From Deefgea piscis (GTDB lineage Bacteria; Pseudomonadota; Gammaproteobacteria; Burkholderiales; Chitinibacteraceae), in the NCBI RefSeq assembly GCF_013284055.1, contig NZ_CP054143.1, positions 1,054,001-1,118,000 on the forward strand: a DNA stretch of 64,000 nucleotides, read 5' to 3'. Shown here in pieces: positions 54,818 through 64,000 of the stretch; the first letter of the stretch is position 1, and every line of letters begins with the position of its first letter. The position numbers and the translations under genes were made by a program. The notes beneath the pieces were generated by a model. The model was given only the letters and a program-made list of their open reading frames with translations, was not told the DNA's origin and did not search any database.

Positions 54818-54969
54818 CCACTACTCCTTTTCATTTTCAGAAAAAACACCATAACATGCTGAACTCGATCAACCCACCCAAATATGTACATCTTTGTAAG
54901 GAAATACGTGCTGAAAATGAAAAAATCATCGACACTTTTCAGTATGACTAATACATATTGCAAACACAA

Positions 54970-54993
54970 AAAAGCCGCACTAACGGCGGCCTT
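54970..54993 (-). terminator. terminator of slyX
   Basis: On the minus strand GCCGC pairs with GCGGC around a seven-base loop and is followed by TTTTTT. It lies 86 bases after the slyX stop. Confidence 0.65.
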
Positions 54994-55078
54994 GGCGAAA
55001 TAAAAATCCCATCATTGGATCAAGCATGAAACGCCAACATCTCGCAATGGCATCACCGTGATCAACATAAAATGAAGC

Positions 55079-55276
55079 CTAGTAATGCGGCGGGATTTCA
55101 TCCAAAAGACTGCGTCCAGACTGCTCGGGGCCAACACTGCGCTCTTGTAAATAACTCACTTGCTGTTGCAAATGGTCAATTTGCTGCTGTTGCCGCGCGA
55201 TGATTTGATTTAAATCATCGAGTAATTCGTCTTGCAATACAAGGCGGATTTCTAATTCGGTGATGCGCGCTTCCAT
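55079..55276 (-). CDS. slyX: SlyX family protein
   Basis: This 65-residue SlyX-like protein is a short coiled coil (EARITELEIRLVLQDELLDDL, then QQQQIDHLQQQV) with a conserved C-terminal proline-rich end (LLDEIPPHY). Its function is unknown; slyX is often near slyD. The ATG at 55276 follows GGAG. A 42-codon membrane-protein-like frame lies directly upstream. Confidence 0.88.
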   Translation of the reverse strand: MEARITELEIRLVLQDELLDDLNQIIARQQQQIDHLQQQVSYLQERSVGPEQSGRSLLDEIPPHY

Positions 55277-55299
55277 AATTACTCCAATAAACTTCAATA

Positions 55300-55428
55300 T
55301 CAATTTGATGATACTCGCTCAGCAGCAGATTTCGTTTTTAAAACACTGAGCACCACCCTAGCCAAAATCAGCAGTCCAAGGCAAGATAATGCGGAGATCA
55401 ACCACACAGCTATATGTTCGATGACCAT
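55300..55428 (-). CDS. candidate small membrane protein, 42 residues
   Basis: This frame of 42 residues has one strongly hydrophobic helix (HIAVWLISALSCLGLLILA) followed by a basic and polar end (LKTKSAAERVSSN), the layout of a small single-pass membrane protein. The ATG at 55428 has no clear ribosome site and sits inside the start of the divergent gene at 55421. It ends 23 bases before slyX, so an operon is possible. It is too short to be safe from chance. Confidence 0.35.
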   Translation of the reverse strand: MVIEHIAVWLISALSCLGLLILARVVLSVLKTKSAAERVSSN

Positions 55429-55684
55429 TCAATTTCAAGGTATCCATCTTTACACCCTGCCAGAAGCACGCGATCAAGCGCCACAACTGCATGCCCGCAT
55501 CGTTGAAGTGCACGGTGATTGGCTGATTTTATTTGGCAAAAAAATGGCCTTCACTGACGATGCCGATCTAGTCGCGATGCTGCGTGAAGCCAATCAAACC
55601 ACACCGTCCATCTTTAGCAGCAAAACCGCTGCAGCCGATTTTCTCGACCTACATGCCAGCGCCTTTGCCAGTATCTCGTGTTAA
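55421..55684 (+). CDS. small protein of 87 residues, unknown function
   Basis: This 87-residue protein has no signal peptide or membrane helix. A short beta-rich start (IQFQGIHLYTLPEARDQ, ARIVEVHGDWLILFGKKMAF) is followed by a helical, acidic C-terminal half (DDADLVAMLREANQTT). No family recognised. It starts at ATG 55421, diverging from slyX, without a strong ribosome site. Confidence 0.6.
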   Translation: MTIQFQGIHLYTLPEARDQAPQLHARIVEVHGDWLILFGKKMAFTDDADLVAMLREANQTTPSIFSSKTAAADFLDLHASAFASISC

Positions 55685-55735
55685 AACTGTGCGTCATCGA
55701 ACTAAGCCACTGCTGTGGCTTAGTTCATCCTGGCG

Positions 55736-58027
55736 CTAACGAGCGCGGGGTTTCTTTGCTAGCGTTGCGCCCGGTTTACCTGACTGCGGGCGGCTAGGCG
55801 TCGCCGCTGCTTTGGGTTTACCTGGCGCAGCACCACGGGGTATTGCTCGCTGAGTATTGTTTGTACTATTACGTGCGCCATTACTTCTATTAGGTATCTT
55901 GCCGACCGAACCCGGGCCACCGCCACCACGTGCGTTACCCTTCGGCACCGGTCGGGCTTGCATGGCGCGCTCTTCGGGCGACTCCATTGGAATCAAATGT
56001 TTCGGGCTATTGCCAATCAAATCAGCACGGCCCATCTCGCGCAGTGTTTCGCGCAGTAGCGGCCAGTTTTTTGGATCGTGATAACGCAAGAACGCTTTAT
56101 GCGCTTTACGGCGTTTTTCATCACGAATCACATCGACTTTTTCCGAGCTGCGATGAATTTTCTTCAATGGATTGCGCTTGGTATGCCACATCGTCGTGGC
56201 CATTGCCATCGGCGTTGGCGTAAACGCTTGCACTTGATCGGGGCGGAAATCGTTTTTCTTCAGCCACAGCGCCAAGTTCAGCATGTCTTCATCCGACGTT
56301 CCCGGATGCGCGGCGATAAAGTAAGGAATTAAATACTGCCGCTTGCCGGCTTCAGCACTAAATTTTTCAAACATCGCTTTGAATTTTTCAAAGGTACCGA
56401 TGCCCGGTTTCATCATTTTGGACAACGGGCCTTCTTCGGTATGCTCCGGCGCGATTTTCAAATAACCAGACACATGATGCGTGACCAATTCTTTCACGTA
56501 TTCCGGTGACGTGACCGCTAAGTCGTAACGTAGCCCCGAACCAATGGTGATTTTTTTCACGCCCGGAATCTTACGTGCTTTGCGATAAAGTTGAATCAAA
56601 CTACTGTGATCGGTGTTTAAATTCTCGCAAATACCGGGATAAACACAGCTTAAACGGCGGCAGGATTTTTCGATTTTTGGATCTTTACACGCCAAGCGAT
56701 ACATATTCGCCGTCGGCCCACCCAAATCGGAAATATGGCCAGTAAAGCCCGCGGTTTTATCGCGAATTTCTTCGATTTCACGCAATACCGAGCCCTCACT
56801 ACGGCTTTGAATAATCCGCCCTTCGTGCTCGGTAATTGAGCAGAATGTACAGCCGCCAAAACAGCCGCGCATAATATTGATCGAAAACCGGATCATATCC
56901 CACGCGGGAATCACTTGCTGGCCGTAGCTTGGATGCGGATTACGCGCAAAGTATTGATCAAAAGCGTAATCCATTTCGGCAGTTTCTAGCGGAATCGGCG
57001 GTGGATTCATCCACACATCCCGTTCGCCATGTTGCTGCACCAAGGCGCGGGCATTACCGGGGTTGGATTCCAAATGCAGCGTGCGGCTGGCATGGGCGTA
57101 ACTGACTGGATCATAAGTCACCGTTTCAAACGACGGAATCCGAATCACCGTGCGGCCACGCACTTCGCGGCGCGCGGCAAGGCGCGCTTCGCGAGAAACA
57201 ATTTGAATGGTTTTTACTGCATCTTGTGCAGGGGCATCGGCAGCAGCGCTTTGCTGCTTCTCGTCTTCCATCGCATACGGGTTAGGATGGACTTCAACCT
57301 TGCCCGGAATATCCACAATCGATGAATCCAGCTCTACCCAACCAGCAGGTCGCCAGCCATGCGGGGCTAAAAATGCGGTACCGCGAACATCGCGAATTTC
57401 GCTCATTTTTTCACCGGCAGCAACGCGCTGCGTGACTTCCACCAAGGCGCGTTCGGCATTGCCGAACAGTAAAATATCAGCTTTAGAATAAATCAGCGCC
57501 GACTGGCGGATTTTATCGCTCCAATAATCATATTGCGCGATGCGGCGCAAACTGGCTTCGATGCCGCCCGCCATAATTTGCACGCCCGGATAGGCTTCGC
57601 GGCAACGTTGGCAATATACATTTAGCGCGCGATCGGGTCGTTTACCGGCCATACCGCCAGCGGTGTAGGCATCGTCCGAGCGTGGTTTTTTATCCGCGGT
57701 ATAACGGTTAATCATCGAATCCATATTGCCCGACGTGACACCGAAATACAGTCGCGGTTTGCCAAGCTGTTTAAATTCGTCGGCCGAGGTCCAATCGGGC
57801 TGGCTGATAATCCCAACGCGAAAACCCTGCGCTTCAAGTAACCGTCCCAACAGCGCCATCCCAAAGCTCGGATGATCAATATACGCGTCGCCGGTCACCA
57901 GAATAATGTCGCACTCATCCCAACCCAGCGCATCCATTTCCTTGCGGCTCATCGGCAAAAAAGGCGCAGGTTGACGCGGCGTTACGCCTGCGGGCAAATC
58001 ATAAATCGGGGAATGAGAGGTATTCAT
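55736..58027 (-). CDS. ygiQ: YgiQ-type radical SAM protein
   Basis: This 763-residue radical SAM protein of the YgiQ family (UPF0313) has the cluster motif CFGGCTFC near residue 380, a SAM-binding [13 protein letters not shown], and N-terminal B12-like domain segments. The function is not firmly known. The last 70 residues are a low-complexity basic tail with [10 protein letters not shown] and [14 protein letters not shown]. The ATG at 58027 is preferred over an in-frame TTG at 58042; the ribosome site is weak. Confidence 0.9.
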   Translation of the reverse strand: MNTSHSPIYDLPAGVTPRQPAPFLPMSRKEMDALGWDECDIILVTGDAYIDHPSFGMALLGRLLEAQGFRVGIISQPDWTSADEFKQLGKPRLYFGVTSGNMDSMINRYTADKKPRSDDAYTAGGMAGKRPDRALNVYCQRCREAYPGVQIMAGGIEASLRRIAQYDYWSDKIRQSALIYSKADILLFGNAERALVEVTQRVAAGEKMSEIRDVRGTAFLAPHGWRPAGWVELDSSIVDIPGKVEVHPNPYAMEDEKQQSAAADAPAQDAVKTIQIVSREARLAARREVRGRTVIRIPSFETVTYDPVSYAHASRTLHLESNPGNARALVQQHGERDVWMNPPPIPLETAEMDYAFDQYFARNPHPSYGQQVIPAWDMIRFSINIMRGCFGGCTFCSITEHEGRIIQSRSEGSVLREIEEIRDKTAGFTGHISDLGGPTANMYRLACKDPKIEKSCRRLSCVYPGICENLNTDHSSLIQLYRKARKIPGVKKITIGSGLRYDLAVTSPEYVKELVTHHVSGYLKIAPEHTEEGPLSKMMKPGIGTFEKFKAMFEKFSAEAGKRQYLIPYFIAAHPGTSDEDMLNLALWLKKNDFRPDQVQAFTPTPMAMATTMWHTKRNPLKKIHRSSEKVDVIRDEKRRKAHKAFLRYHDPKNWPLLRETLREMGRADLIGNSPKHLIPMESPEERAMQARPVPKGNARGGGGPGSVGKIPNRSNGARNSTNNTQRAIPRGAAPGKPKAAATPSRPQSGKPGATLAKKPRAR

Positions 58028-58386
58028 GCTGATCACAAACAAGGCTAATCGCGCATTGTCGCAGATTTTTGCTGGAATGCAGAGCTAAACCGCGAGTTAT
58101 TTATCTATCCCAGCAATGAAAAACCTTAATGTTTTTAAGGATTTAAGTCAGATTTAAGCTCGCATTTCATTTCCATGTAGCACTGCAAACGGCATGATCT
58201 TTTTCAAACTGAACACCGCCGTCAGTCGGATGGCAATTCGCGGATGGATTTTGTTGCTATCCAAGACTTATGTCAGTAAAAATAAGAACTATATTCAGAA
58301 ACACAGTGTCATATCGCCATATTTTCTGACATATTATATATAAATTTTTACGTTTTTCTCATCACGTTTGATCTGGAGTCAACACA
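58028..58386. other. gene-free region between ygiQ and carbonic anhydrase
   Basis: No gene is seen in these 359 bases. A direct inverted pair ATGTCAG (58270-58276) / CTGACAT (58326-58332) sits 49 bases apart in an AT-rich leader and may be an operator for the carbonic anhydrase gene. No strong -35/-10 pair could be placed. Confidence 0.4.
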
Positions 58387-59118
58387 ATGAAAGCGAAATC
58401 CTTACTACTTCCTCTTGTTCTATCATCGGCATTGGCTGTTTCAGCGGCTTGGGCGGGCGATGATCATGGTGGTGAAGTTAAACCAGAGCCTTATGCCGTT
58501 GGCAAAACCCTGACTAAATCGGTACAAGCTAGCATTACGCCAGAGCAAGCAATTACCATTCTTAAAAATGGCAATGCGCGCTTTAGTGGCGGCAAAGCCC
58601 TTGCCCCCGATTATAAAAAACAAGTAACACAAACCGCGCTTGGGCAATATCCACTGGCCAGCATTGTGGCCTGTATTGATTCGCGCTCGGCGCCGGAGTT
58701 GGTCTTTAATCAAGGGATTGGTGATTTATTTACCACTCGTGTTGCGGGCAATACGGTCAATGAAGATATGCTTGGTAGTCTTGAATATGCCGCCAAAGTG
58801 GCCGGATCACGCGCGATTGTCGTGCTGGGCCACACCAGCTGTGGCGCAATTAAAGGCGCATGCGACAACGTTAAAATGGGCAATTTAACTGGTTTACTCG
58901 ATAAACTGATGCCGGCAGTTAACGCAACAAAAACCACTGGCGAGCGTAACTCTCACAACCATGAGTTCGTGCAAGACGTGGCCGAAATGAATGTGCAGCA
59001 AACGGTTGAAAAAATCCGCCAAATGAGCCCAATTCTGAAAGAAATGGAAGAACAAGGCAAAATTAAAATTGTTGGCGCAATGTACAACACCAGCAATGGC
59101 CAAGTAACTTGGTATTGA
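58387..59118 (+). CDS. beta-class carbonic anhydrase, exported
   Basis: This enzyme interconverts CO2 and bicarbonate. The 243-residue precursor has a signal peptide (1-23, VSAAWAG) and is therefore periplasmic. The zinc-binding Cys-Asp-His-Cys set is visible as ACIDSR (Cys, Asp), GHTSCG (His, Cys), with Arg in the DSR dyad. The RNSHNHEFVQDV stretch and VGAMYNTSNGQVTWY end fit the family. An exported beta carbonic anhydrase may supply bicarbonate or buffer the periplasm. A good GATCTGGAG site precedes the ATG. Confidence 0.94.
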   Translation: MKAKSLLLPLVLSSALAVSAAWAGDDHGGEVKPEPYAVGKTLTKSVQASITPEQAITILKNGNARFSGGKALAPDYKKQVTQTALGQYPLASIVACIDSRSAPELVFNQGIGDLFTTRVAGNTVNEDMLGSLEYAAKVAGSRAIVVLGHTSCGAIKGACDNVKMGNLTGLLDKLMPAVNATKTTGERNSHNHEFVQDVAEMNVQQTVEKIRQMSPILKEMEEQGKIKIVGAMYNTSNGQVTWY

Positions 59119-59136
59119 GCTACAGCCATTAACAAA

Positions 59137-59167
59137 AAAGCCCTAGCGGTATATACCCTAGGGCTTT
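59137..59167. terminator. bidirectional terminator after carbonic anhydrase
   Basis: AAAGCCCTAG and CTAGGGCTTT form a ten-base stem with an 11-base loop. On the minus strand a run of six T follows, so it mainly ends the O-methyltransferase gene. Confidence 0.85.
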
Positions 59168-59201
59168 GTGATGTCTTCCTTTTTTCTATTCAGCCAAAAA
59201 C

Positions 59202-59876
59202 TTAACGTTTAAATAGCAATGTCATCCCATCGCCTGCTGGCAACATAGCATGCTCGACGCGTGGATCATCCCGCAACTGCCGATTAAAATCATGCAAGAT
59301 TTGTACGCTGGCCGGATGATGTGGCTTGGGGTTGGCAACACGGCCACCAAGAAACATATTGTCCAAAATAATCAAACCGCCCGGGCGCACCAATTCCAAA
59401 GCAAAATCATAATACGTTGGATAAAACGGCTTATCGGCGTCAATCAACATGCAATCAAAACTGCCGGAATGACCTTCGGCGACCAAGGTTTCTAAAGAAA
59501 ACACCGCAGCTTGCAATTTAAGGGTGATTTGCTCTGCAACGCCGGCTTTTTTCCACCACTCTTGGGCAATATTGGTAAATTCTTCGACCAAATCGCAGGC
59601 AATGACGCGCCCTTCTGGCCCCATCGCCAACGCCGCAGCGATTGAGCTATAGCCAGTAAATGTGCCGACTTCGAGGTATTTTTTAGCACGAATTAGGCGC
59701 AATAAGAAAATCAGCAGCGCGCCTTGCTCTGGCGCAAACTGCATTTTTGCCACCCGATGTTGGGCAGTAAAATCACGCAATTCACCTAAAATAGCCGGTT
59801 CGCGCAAGGCGGTATCGAGGAAATAATTGCGCATTTCATCGTTTAAAGACAGCGTTTCGCGAGACATAATACTCAT
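59202..59876 (-). CDS. class I SAM O-methyltransferase (caffeoyl-CoA type)
   Basis: This 224-residue cation-dependent O-methyltransferase of the caffeoyl-CoA family has SAM motif YLEVGTFTGYSSIAAALAM (about residues 57-75), motif II-like VIACDLVEEF and LIDADKPFYPTYYD, with Asp and Asn metal-binding residues (ILDNMFLGG). Bacterial members methylate catechols or unknown small molecules. No neighbour indicates a substrate. Two ATGs (59876 and 59867) are possible. Confidence 0.9.
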   Translation of the reverse strand: MSIMSRETLSLNDEMRNYFLDTALREPAILGELRDFTAQHRVAKMQFAPEQGALLIFLLRLIRAKKYLEVGTFTGYSSIAAALAMGPEGRVIACDLVEEFTNIAQEWWKKAGVAEQITLKLQAAVFSLETLVAEGHSGSFDCMLIDADKPFYPTYYDFALELVRPGGLIILDNMFLGGRVANPKPHHPASVQILHDFNRQLRDDPRVEHAMLPAGDGMTLLFKR

Positions 59877-59994
59877 TCACTACAGCAAAAAAACGATTAT
59901 ACCGCGTGAACGATCCGCTTTACCTGTGGCATTAATATGGATTTGGCGTAAAAAGCGCCGCTTGGCAGGCTCAATCAGTGCCAGCGAAACGTCG

Positions 59995-61065
59995 CTAGCA
60001 CTGCAAACGTGCTTGAATTCGAATCAGCTCTAGCGTTGACTCAATCGATTGTAAGCGTTGACTAGCATGCCGGCTTAATCGTAAGCCCGGCCTTTGCTCG
60101 GGTGGATTATTGCGAATTAATTCATGGAGCCGTTTATGAAACTGCAAGGCTTTTGCATAATCACCTTGCTCAACATACAGCATGGATAAAACTTCGTAGG
60201 CTTCAATACTCAGCAAAATTTGCTGATGTTGCTCGCTTAATGCGCAAACAGTTTCTAGGCATTCAACGGCATGTTCGTACTCGGCCAATTTAATAAATGT
60301 TCGTGCTAGCGCCAATAAAACATGGCTTTCACCCCATGAATTATGCTGCTTATGGTGAATTTTATAAGCTCGGCTTAAAAACTCCTGCGCCTTAGCAAAC
60401 TCACCATGTTCAAAACAAATCATACCTTGATAAAAATCGGCCTCGCCTAACCAAGAAGGTCGATTTAAACCAGCATCAAACGCGGCTCTGGCCTTAGTGA
60501 GTGCCGTTAACGCCGTTGCAAAATCTTGTAATCGAAAAGCATCGGCAGCAATATTCAAACCAATTTCAGTATCCAGCTGTACCAGATTGAGCGAGCTGGC
60601 AATCATTTGTGCCATATTATGGCAATGTAGAGCACGGGTATATTCACCAAGGCCAAAGAAGAACTTGCCTACGCCAATATACGCCCGCGCTGCAGCATGG
60701 ATATCTTGCCGCTCTCCGGCGATCTCGAGTGACTTAAGCCAAGCATCCAAAGCACGATAAAACGCCAGGCTGTCGTAATAAATTTGCCCCAGTCGCCAAT
60801 AGGCCGCAGCCAGATTTTGCGGCAGTTGTTCGCGCTTTAAATAGCGAATTAATTCATTTTGCAGCGCAATTGCTTGGGTTTTATTCGGTAGCCGTTGTAA
60901 CACGCGCACCTTGGTTTGCAGTGCGATGGCAATCGCCTCTGGCAATTGCTGCGCCTGCATTGCATCGAGCATCGCGTCAGCTTGTAGCAAAGCAGCGGTA
61001 GAATCTTGATTGGCCAAGATCGCAATGGCATTGCCGCGCGCCTGTAATTGGCTTAAATCAAGCAT
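59995..61065 (-). CDS. TPR-repeat protein, partner of a TPR-GGDEF protein
   Basis: This 356-residue protein of tetratricopeptide repeats (about residues 30-320) begins MLDLSQLQARGNAIAI. Its repeats (for example AYWRLGQIYYDSLAFYRALDAW, SWGESHVLLALARTFIKLAEYEHAVECLE) resemble those of the gene upstream, and both end with a similar helix (RLQSIESTLELIRIQ here, RLQNVEMKLKLLSSELE there). It lacks any GGDEF domain. The ATG at 61065 overlaps the upstream stop by eight bases. It looks like a shortened paralogue of the N-terminal half of its neighbour and may hetero-oligomerise with it. Confidence 0.82.
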   Translation of the reverse strand: MLDLSQLQARGNAIAILANQDSTAALLQADAMLDAMQAQQLPEAIAIALQTKVRVLQRLPNKTQAIALQNELIRYLKREQLPQNLAAAYWRLGQIYYDSLAFYRALDAWLKSLEIAGERQDIHAAARAYIGVGKFFFGLGEYTRALHCHNMAQMIASSLNLVQLDTEIGLNIAADAFRLQDFATALTALTKARAAFDAGLNRPSWLGEADFYQGMICFEHGEFAKAQEFLSRAYKIHHKQHNSWGESHVLLALARTFIKLAEYEHAVECLETVCALSEQHQQILLSIEAYEVLSMLYVEQGDYAKALQFHKRLHELIRNNPPEQRPGLRLSRHASQRLQSIESTLELIRIQARLQC

Positions 61066-62704
61066 GATCGACCTCGGCAAAACGCACACAATTTCGCCCG
61101 CCATGTTTGGCGGCATACAAGGCCTTATCGGCACGCGCCAATAGTTGTTCTGCGCTTTCACCGTATTGCCATACGGCACAGCCCAAACTAATCGATACAT
61201 GCAAGCCGGTTTGCAAATCGGCCCAATTAAATTGTTCGATCTTTTGCCGCATTCTTTCAGCAATATGGTTCGCAATAGCGGCATCAATATGATGCACAAT
61301 CAACACAAACTCTTCACCGCCATACCGCGCCAGCATATCGTTATCACGAGTTAATTTAGATAGCAATTCACACGCTGTGCGCAACACAACATCGCCAATA
61401 TGATGTGAAAAGCGATCATTAACCTGCTTAAAGTGATCAAAATCGATCATTATCGCCAATAAGTGCCCTTGGCTTTCTTGCGTTAACCGCAGTAATTCTG
61501 GCAAGCGTTCATCCAAAGCACGGCGGTTGTACACGCCTGTGAGCCCATCGTGATAGACCGCGCTTTCTAGCTCTCGTAAGCGATCCACTTCTTGATGACG
61601 TTGCTGCTTCAGCTGGTTAACTTCCAGCTCAGAGCTGAGTAGCTTCAACTTCATCTCAACATTTTGCAGACGACGCTTATCATTGGCGCGAAATTGGCTG
61701 TATTCTTTTTGCCGTTGCAATTTCATGTAATGATCGTGATAAGCAATGTGATGCATCATCGCTCGCACAACATCGCCTTGCGCTTCATAAATCAGATAAA
61801 GTTGATAATGAATTTGCTGCAATAGATATAAGTCTTGGAATTCATCCACCAACGCCAAAGCTTGCTGCAAATAGCTTAACGCCGCTTGCGGTTGCTCAAG
61901 CCGAAAGCTTAACTTGCCCAAACCCAATAAATTGACCGTTTGCCCCCAAACAAAACCGGCTTCGGCATTAATTTTGCACGCCATTTGTAGGCAATCGAGC
62001 GCCAAGCTCGATTCACCCTGCTCGACATGAATTAAACCGAGGTAATTAAAAATCTCGGCTTGCCAATCGCGCCGTAATGGCAAAATTAAAAACGTTTTGG
62101 CTTGTTGCAGTACGTCGTAAGCGAGCGAAAACTCTCGTAACGATAACAAAGTGGCGCTCAGGTGTAGCCGGGTTTTACAGCGTAAATCTTGGTCTGCCGA
62201 TAAATCCGCCCATTCACTGGCTAAGGCTAAATAATGCAGCGCTTTACTATGCTCGTTGTGCTGCACATAGAGATTACCCATGCCTAAATAAGCTTCGGCA
62301 TATAGTGTAAGTGCATTGTCTAAAATGGCCGCTTGCAAAGCGTCAAGATTGGCTAAAAACGCCGCATGCAATTGCCCTAGGCTTTGCAGGGCACATGCAA
62401 TACCGATCAAACTTTCAGCAGCCAAGCGATGCGCCGCGATGGCTTTGGCTTGTGTGAGTGCCTTACGTAAAATGGGGAGTGCGGTTTCCGCGCCAGATAA
62501 AATGTAATGCGCTTGGCCAAGCAGTAAAGTGGCGTGAGCGAGCGCCGCTGCATCACGTTGCTGCTGCGCAATCCGCAGCGCTTGCTCGGCTAAAAGCAGC
62601 GTTTGCTGGCAATCACTGCGATATTGCTGCCGCGCAGCCATCAATAAAGCGTCAAGCTCTGCAACCTGATTGTTCGAACAATTGCTAGATTGGATTTTAG
62701 CCAA
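61058..62704 (-). CDS. TPR-GGDEF protein (cytosolic diguanylate cyclase)
   Basis: This 548-residue protein without membrane helices has TPR repeats (about residues 10-330), a linker coiled coil (about 335-375) and a complete GGDEF domain (about 380-545). The active motif RYGGEEF is intact, and an RxxD inhibitory site (RDND) lies five residues before it. It should synthesise c-di-GMP under the control of protein partners that bind the TPRs. It overlaps the next gene, a TPR-only protein, by eight bases. Confidence 0.93.
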   Translation of the reverse strand: MAKIQSSNCSNNQVAELDALLMAARQQYRSDCQQTLLLAEQALRIAQQQRDAAALAHATLLLGQAHYILSGAETALPILRKALTQAKAIAAHRLAAESLIGIACALQSLGQLHAAFLANLDALQAAILDNALTLYAEAYLGMGNLYVQHNEHSKALHYLALASEWADLSADQDLRCKTRLHLSATLLSLREFSLAYDVLQQAKTFLILPLRRDWQAEIFNYLGLIHVEQGESSLALDCLQMACKINAEAGFVWGQTVNLLGLGKLSFRLEQPQAALSYLQQALALVDEFQDLYLLQQIHYQLYLIYEAQGDVVRAMMHHIAYHDHYMKLQRQKEYSQFRANDKRRLQNVEMKLKLLSSELEVNQLKQQRHQEVDRLRELESAVYHDGLTGVYNRRALDERLPELLRLTQESQGHLLAIMIDFDHFKQVNDRFSHHIGDVVLRTACELLSKLTRDNDMLARYGGEEFVLIVHHIDAAIANHIAERMRQKIEQFNWADLQTGLHVSISLGCAVWQYGESAEQLLARADKALYAAKHGGRNCVRFAEVDHA

Positions 62705-62769
62705 TTAATACACCACCAAGGTATCAGCTTTTAATCGTTGATATACATTACCCACAAGCAGATACCCTG

Positions 62770-63999
62770 CTATTTGTTAAGCTCTTGTAAAAGTTCGCGT
62801 AAACGATCGCTGTCTTCAGCCGCCAGCATTTGCGCCACAATCGGCGTGATAAACGCCATTTCTGCCGATAAAATCAGCTGCTTCACTTTCAGTAATTGAA
62901 TCGGCAACATCGAGAACCGTCGTAAGCCTAAGCCGAGCAATAAACGGCTTAAACTCGGATCACCGGCCATTTCACCACACATCGACACTGGCTTGCCCAA
63001 ACGATTCGCAGTACTGATCACGTGATACAACAGCTGCAAAACGCCAGGATTGAGTGGATCGTACAAATGGCTGACTGCATCATCGTTGCGATCGACTGCC
63101 AAGGCGTATTGAATCAAGTCATTTGTGCCAATTGAAACAAAGTCCAGATGATTTAAAAAAGTGCCCACCGCCATCGCCGCAGCGGGGACTTCAATCATGC
63201 CGCCGAGCTCGATGCCTTCATCAAATAAAATCTGATGACGGCGCAAATCGGCTTTTACCTCATCCAAATGCACTCGCGTTTGTTTCACTTCGTTAATGGT
63301 CGACAGCATTGGCAAGAGCAGCTTCACCTTGCCAAAAGCCGAGGCACGTAATAGCGCGCGCAATTGCGTGCGAAACATTTGCGGCTCGGCCATACATAAG
63401 CGAATCCCAGTCAAACCCAGCGCAGGGTTGGGAGCTTCGCTTTCAGACTGCCACGAAGGGATTTTATCTTTACCCAAATCGACAGTACGAATAATGACCG
63501 GCTTGCCCTGCATTGACTCAGCAACGGCCTTATACGCAATAAATTGCTCTTCTTCGCTGGGTAAATCGTCCTCTTTTAAAAACAAAAACTCAGAGCGAAA
63601 TAAACCAATCCCAAAAGCGTTATTTTCTAGCGCCAGCTCACAATCTTCGGGTAATTCAATATTGGCATACAACTCAATCGGCGTGCCATCGCGCGTGATG
63701 GCTTGACTGGTTCGGATGTCTTGCAAGGCATTTTGTTTCAGCAGCCAATCGTTTTGCCGCAAACGATATTCGGCCAAAATCAGCTCATCGGGATCAATAA
63801 TAACGACGCCATTAATCCCGTCGACAATGATGAGCTCTTGCTCGCGAATCATTTCTCGCGCATGGCGCAAAGCCAATACCGAAGGTAAATCAAGACTGCG
63901 CGCTAAAATCGCGGTATGTGAAGTCACCCCACCCACGTCAGTAATAAAAGCACGATAATTACTATCTTTAAACAGCACCATATCGGTGGGCGATAAATC
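62770..63999 (-). CDS. ptsI: phosphoenolpyruvate-protein phosphotransferase, enzyme I (3' part)
   Basis: This is the C-terminal part of PTS enzyme I, which passes phosphate from PEP to HPr. The frame runs off the end of the window (DLSPTDM at the edge is inside the gene). Visible are the active-site His in DVGGVTSHTAILARSLDLPSV, then the PEP-binding domain with GIGLFRSEFLF, GLTGIRLC, ILFDEGIELGGMIEVPAA and the Cys in VSMCGEMAGDP. It is the last 409 residues of about 570-590. A stop lies at 62770. The 5' end with the ATG is not visible. Confidence 0.95.
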   Translation of the reverse strand, partial: DLSPTDMVLFKDSNYRAFITDVGGVTSHTAILARSLDLPSVLALRHAREMIREQELIIVDGINGVVIIDPDELILAEYRLRQNDWLLKQNALQDIRTSQAITRDGTPIELYANIELPEDCELALENNAFGIGLFRSEFLFLKEDDLPSEEEQFIAYKAVAESMQGKPVIIRTVDLGKDKIPSWQSESEAPNPALGLTGIRLCMAEPQMFRTQLRALLRASAFGKVKLLLPMLSTINEVKQTRVHLDEVKADLRRHQILFDEGIELGGMIEVPAAAMAVGTFLNHLDFVSIGTNDLIQYALAVDRNDDAVSHLYDPLNPGVLQLLYHVISTANRLGKPVSMCGEMAGDPSLSRLLLGLGLRRFSMLPIQLLKVKQLILSAEMAFITPIVAQMLAAEDSDRLRELLQELNK

Positions 64000-64000
64000 A

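Overview
This window looks like chromosomal DNA of a Gram-negative betaproteobacterium, probably of the order Neisseriales (Chitinibacter/Deefgea/Chromobacterium-like). The evidence is the gene families (ubiUVT, ubiK, CNP1-like protein, YaeQ, SlyX, PilU, OMPLA, BCCT carrier), moderate GC with AT-rich intergenic DNA, and a class A RNase P RNA. The species assignment is inference. No phage, insertion sequence, integrase or CRISPR array was seen. The region reads as ordinary core and shell genome with several unusual genes.

Layout. 0-5 kb: 3' part of an Hsp70-like gene, rhlE, pilU, and a GNAT gene facing pilU. 5-10 kb: a DUF1523 membrane protein, yjdM, a 6-phosphogluconate dehydrogenase, then the oxygen-independent ubiquinone set ubiU-ubiV-ubiT behind a candidate FNR/ANR box. 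10-15 kb: a chemoreceptor, glnK-amtB under a clear sigma-54/NtrC-type promoter, divergent ubiK, a GNAT protein and a 49-codon ORF. 15.4-19.4 kb: rnpB, pldA, pyrC with a coupled membrane protein, a structured gene-free stretch, and a TusA-like protein. 19.5-23.6 kb: two PepSY-like periplasmic proteins, cytochrome b561, a response regulator/sensor kinase pair and a CNP1-like protein. 23.7-30 kb: PfkB kinase, two GGDEF proteins (one degenerate), rsuA, tRNA-Tyr, an LMW-phosphatase/ArsC-like protein and a BON lipoprotein. 30-41 kb: nudC, a BenE transporter, a DMT exporter, a GlmS-like enzyme lacking the glutaminase cysteine, a second chemoreceptor, an LbH acetyltransferase, two poorly known proteins and proB. 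41.4-42.1 kb: an AT-rich gene-free stretch with four DnaA boxes, then a 14-codon leader and cheD. 42.7-64 kb: MarC, EAL-HDOD, YaeQ, HAD hydrolase, an ALG10-like membrane protein, a methyltransferase, a BaiN-type flavoprotein with a basic tail, GGDEF-EAL, a BCCT transporter, slyX, YgiQ, periplasmic carbonic anhydrase, an O-methyltransferase, a TPR/TPR-GGDEF pair and the 3' part of ptsI.

Themes. Signalling is heavily represented: two MCPs plus CheD, five proteins with GGDEF, EAL or HDOD domains (several with degenerate catalytic motifs) and one two-component pair. Ubiquinone appears twice (ubiUVT, and ubiK for the aerobic route), which suggests facultative respiration. Nitrogen control is seen at glnK-amtB. 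A family of short 'GGTAT(T/A)...ATACC' palindromes recurs in at least four intergenic gaps. The most original leads are the GlmS-like enzyme with a dead glutaminase domain, the ALG10-like protein, the DnaA-box cluster, the PepSY-cytochrome b-two-component module and the TPR/TPR-GGDEF pair.
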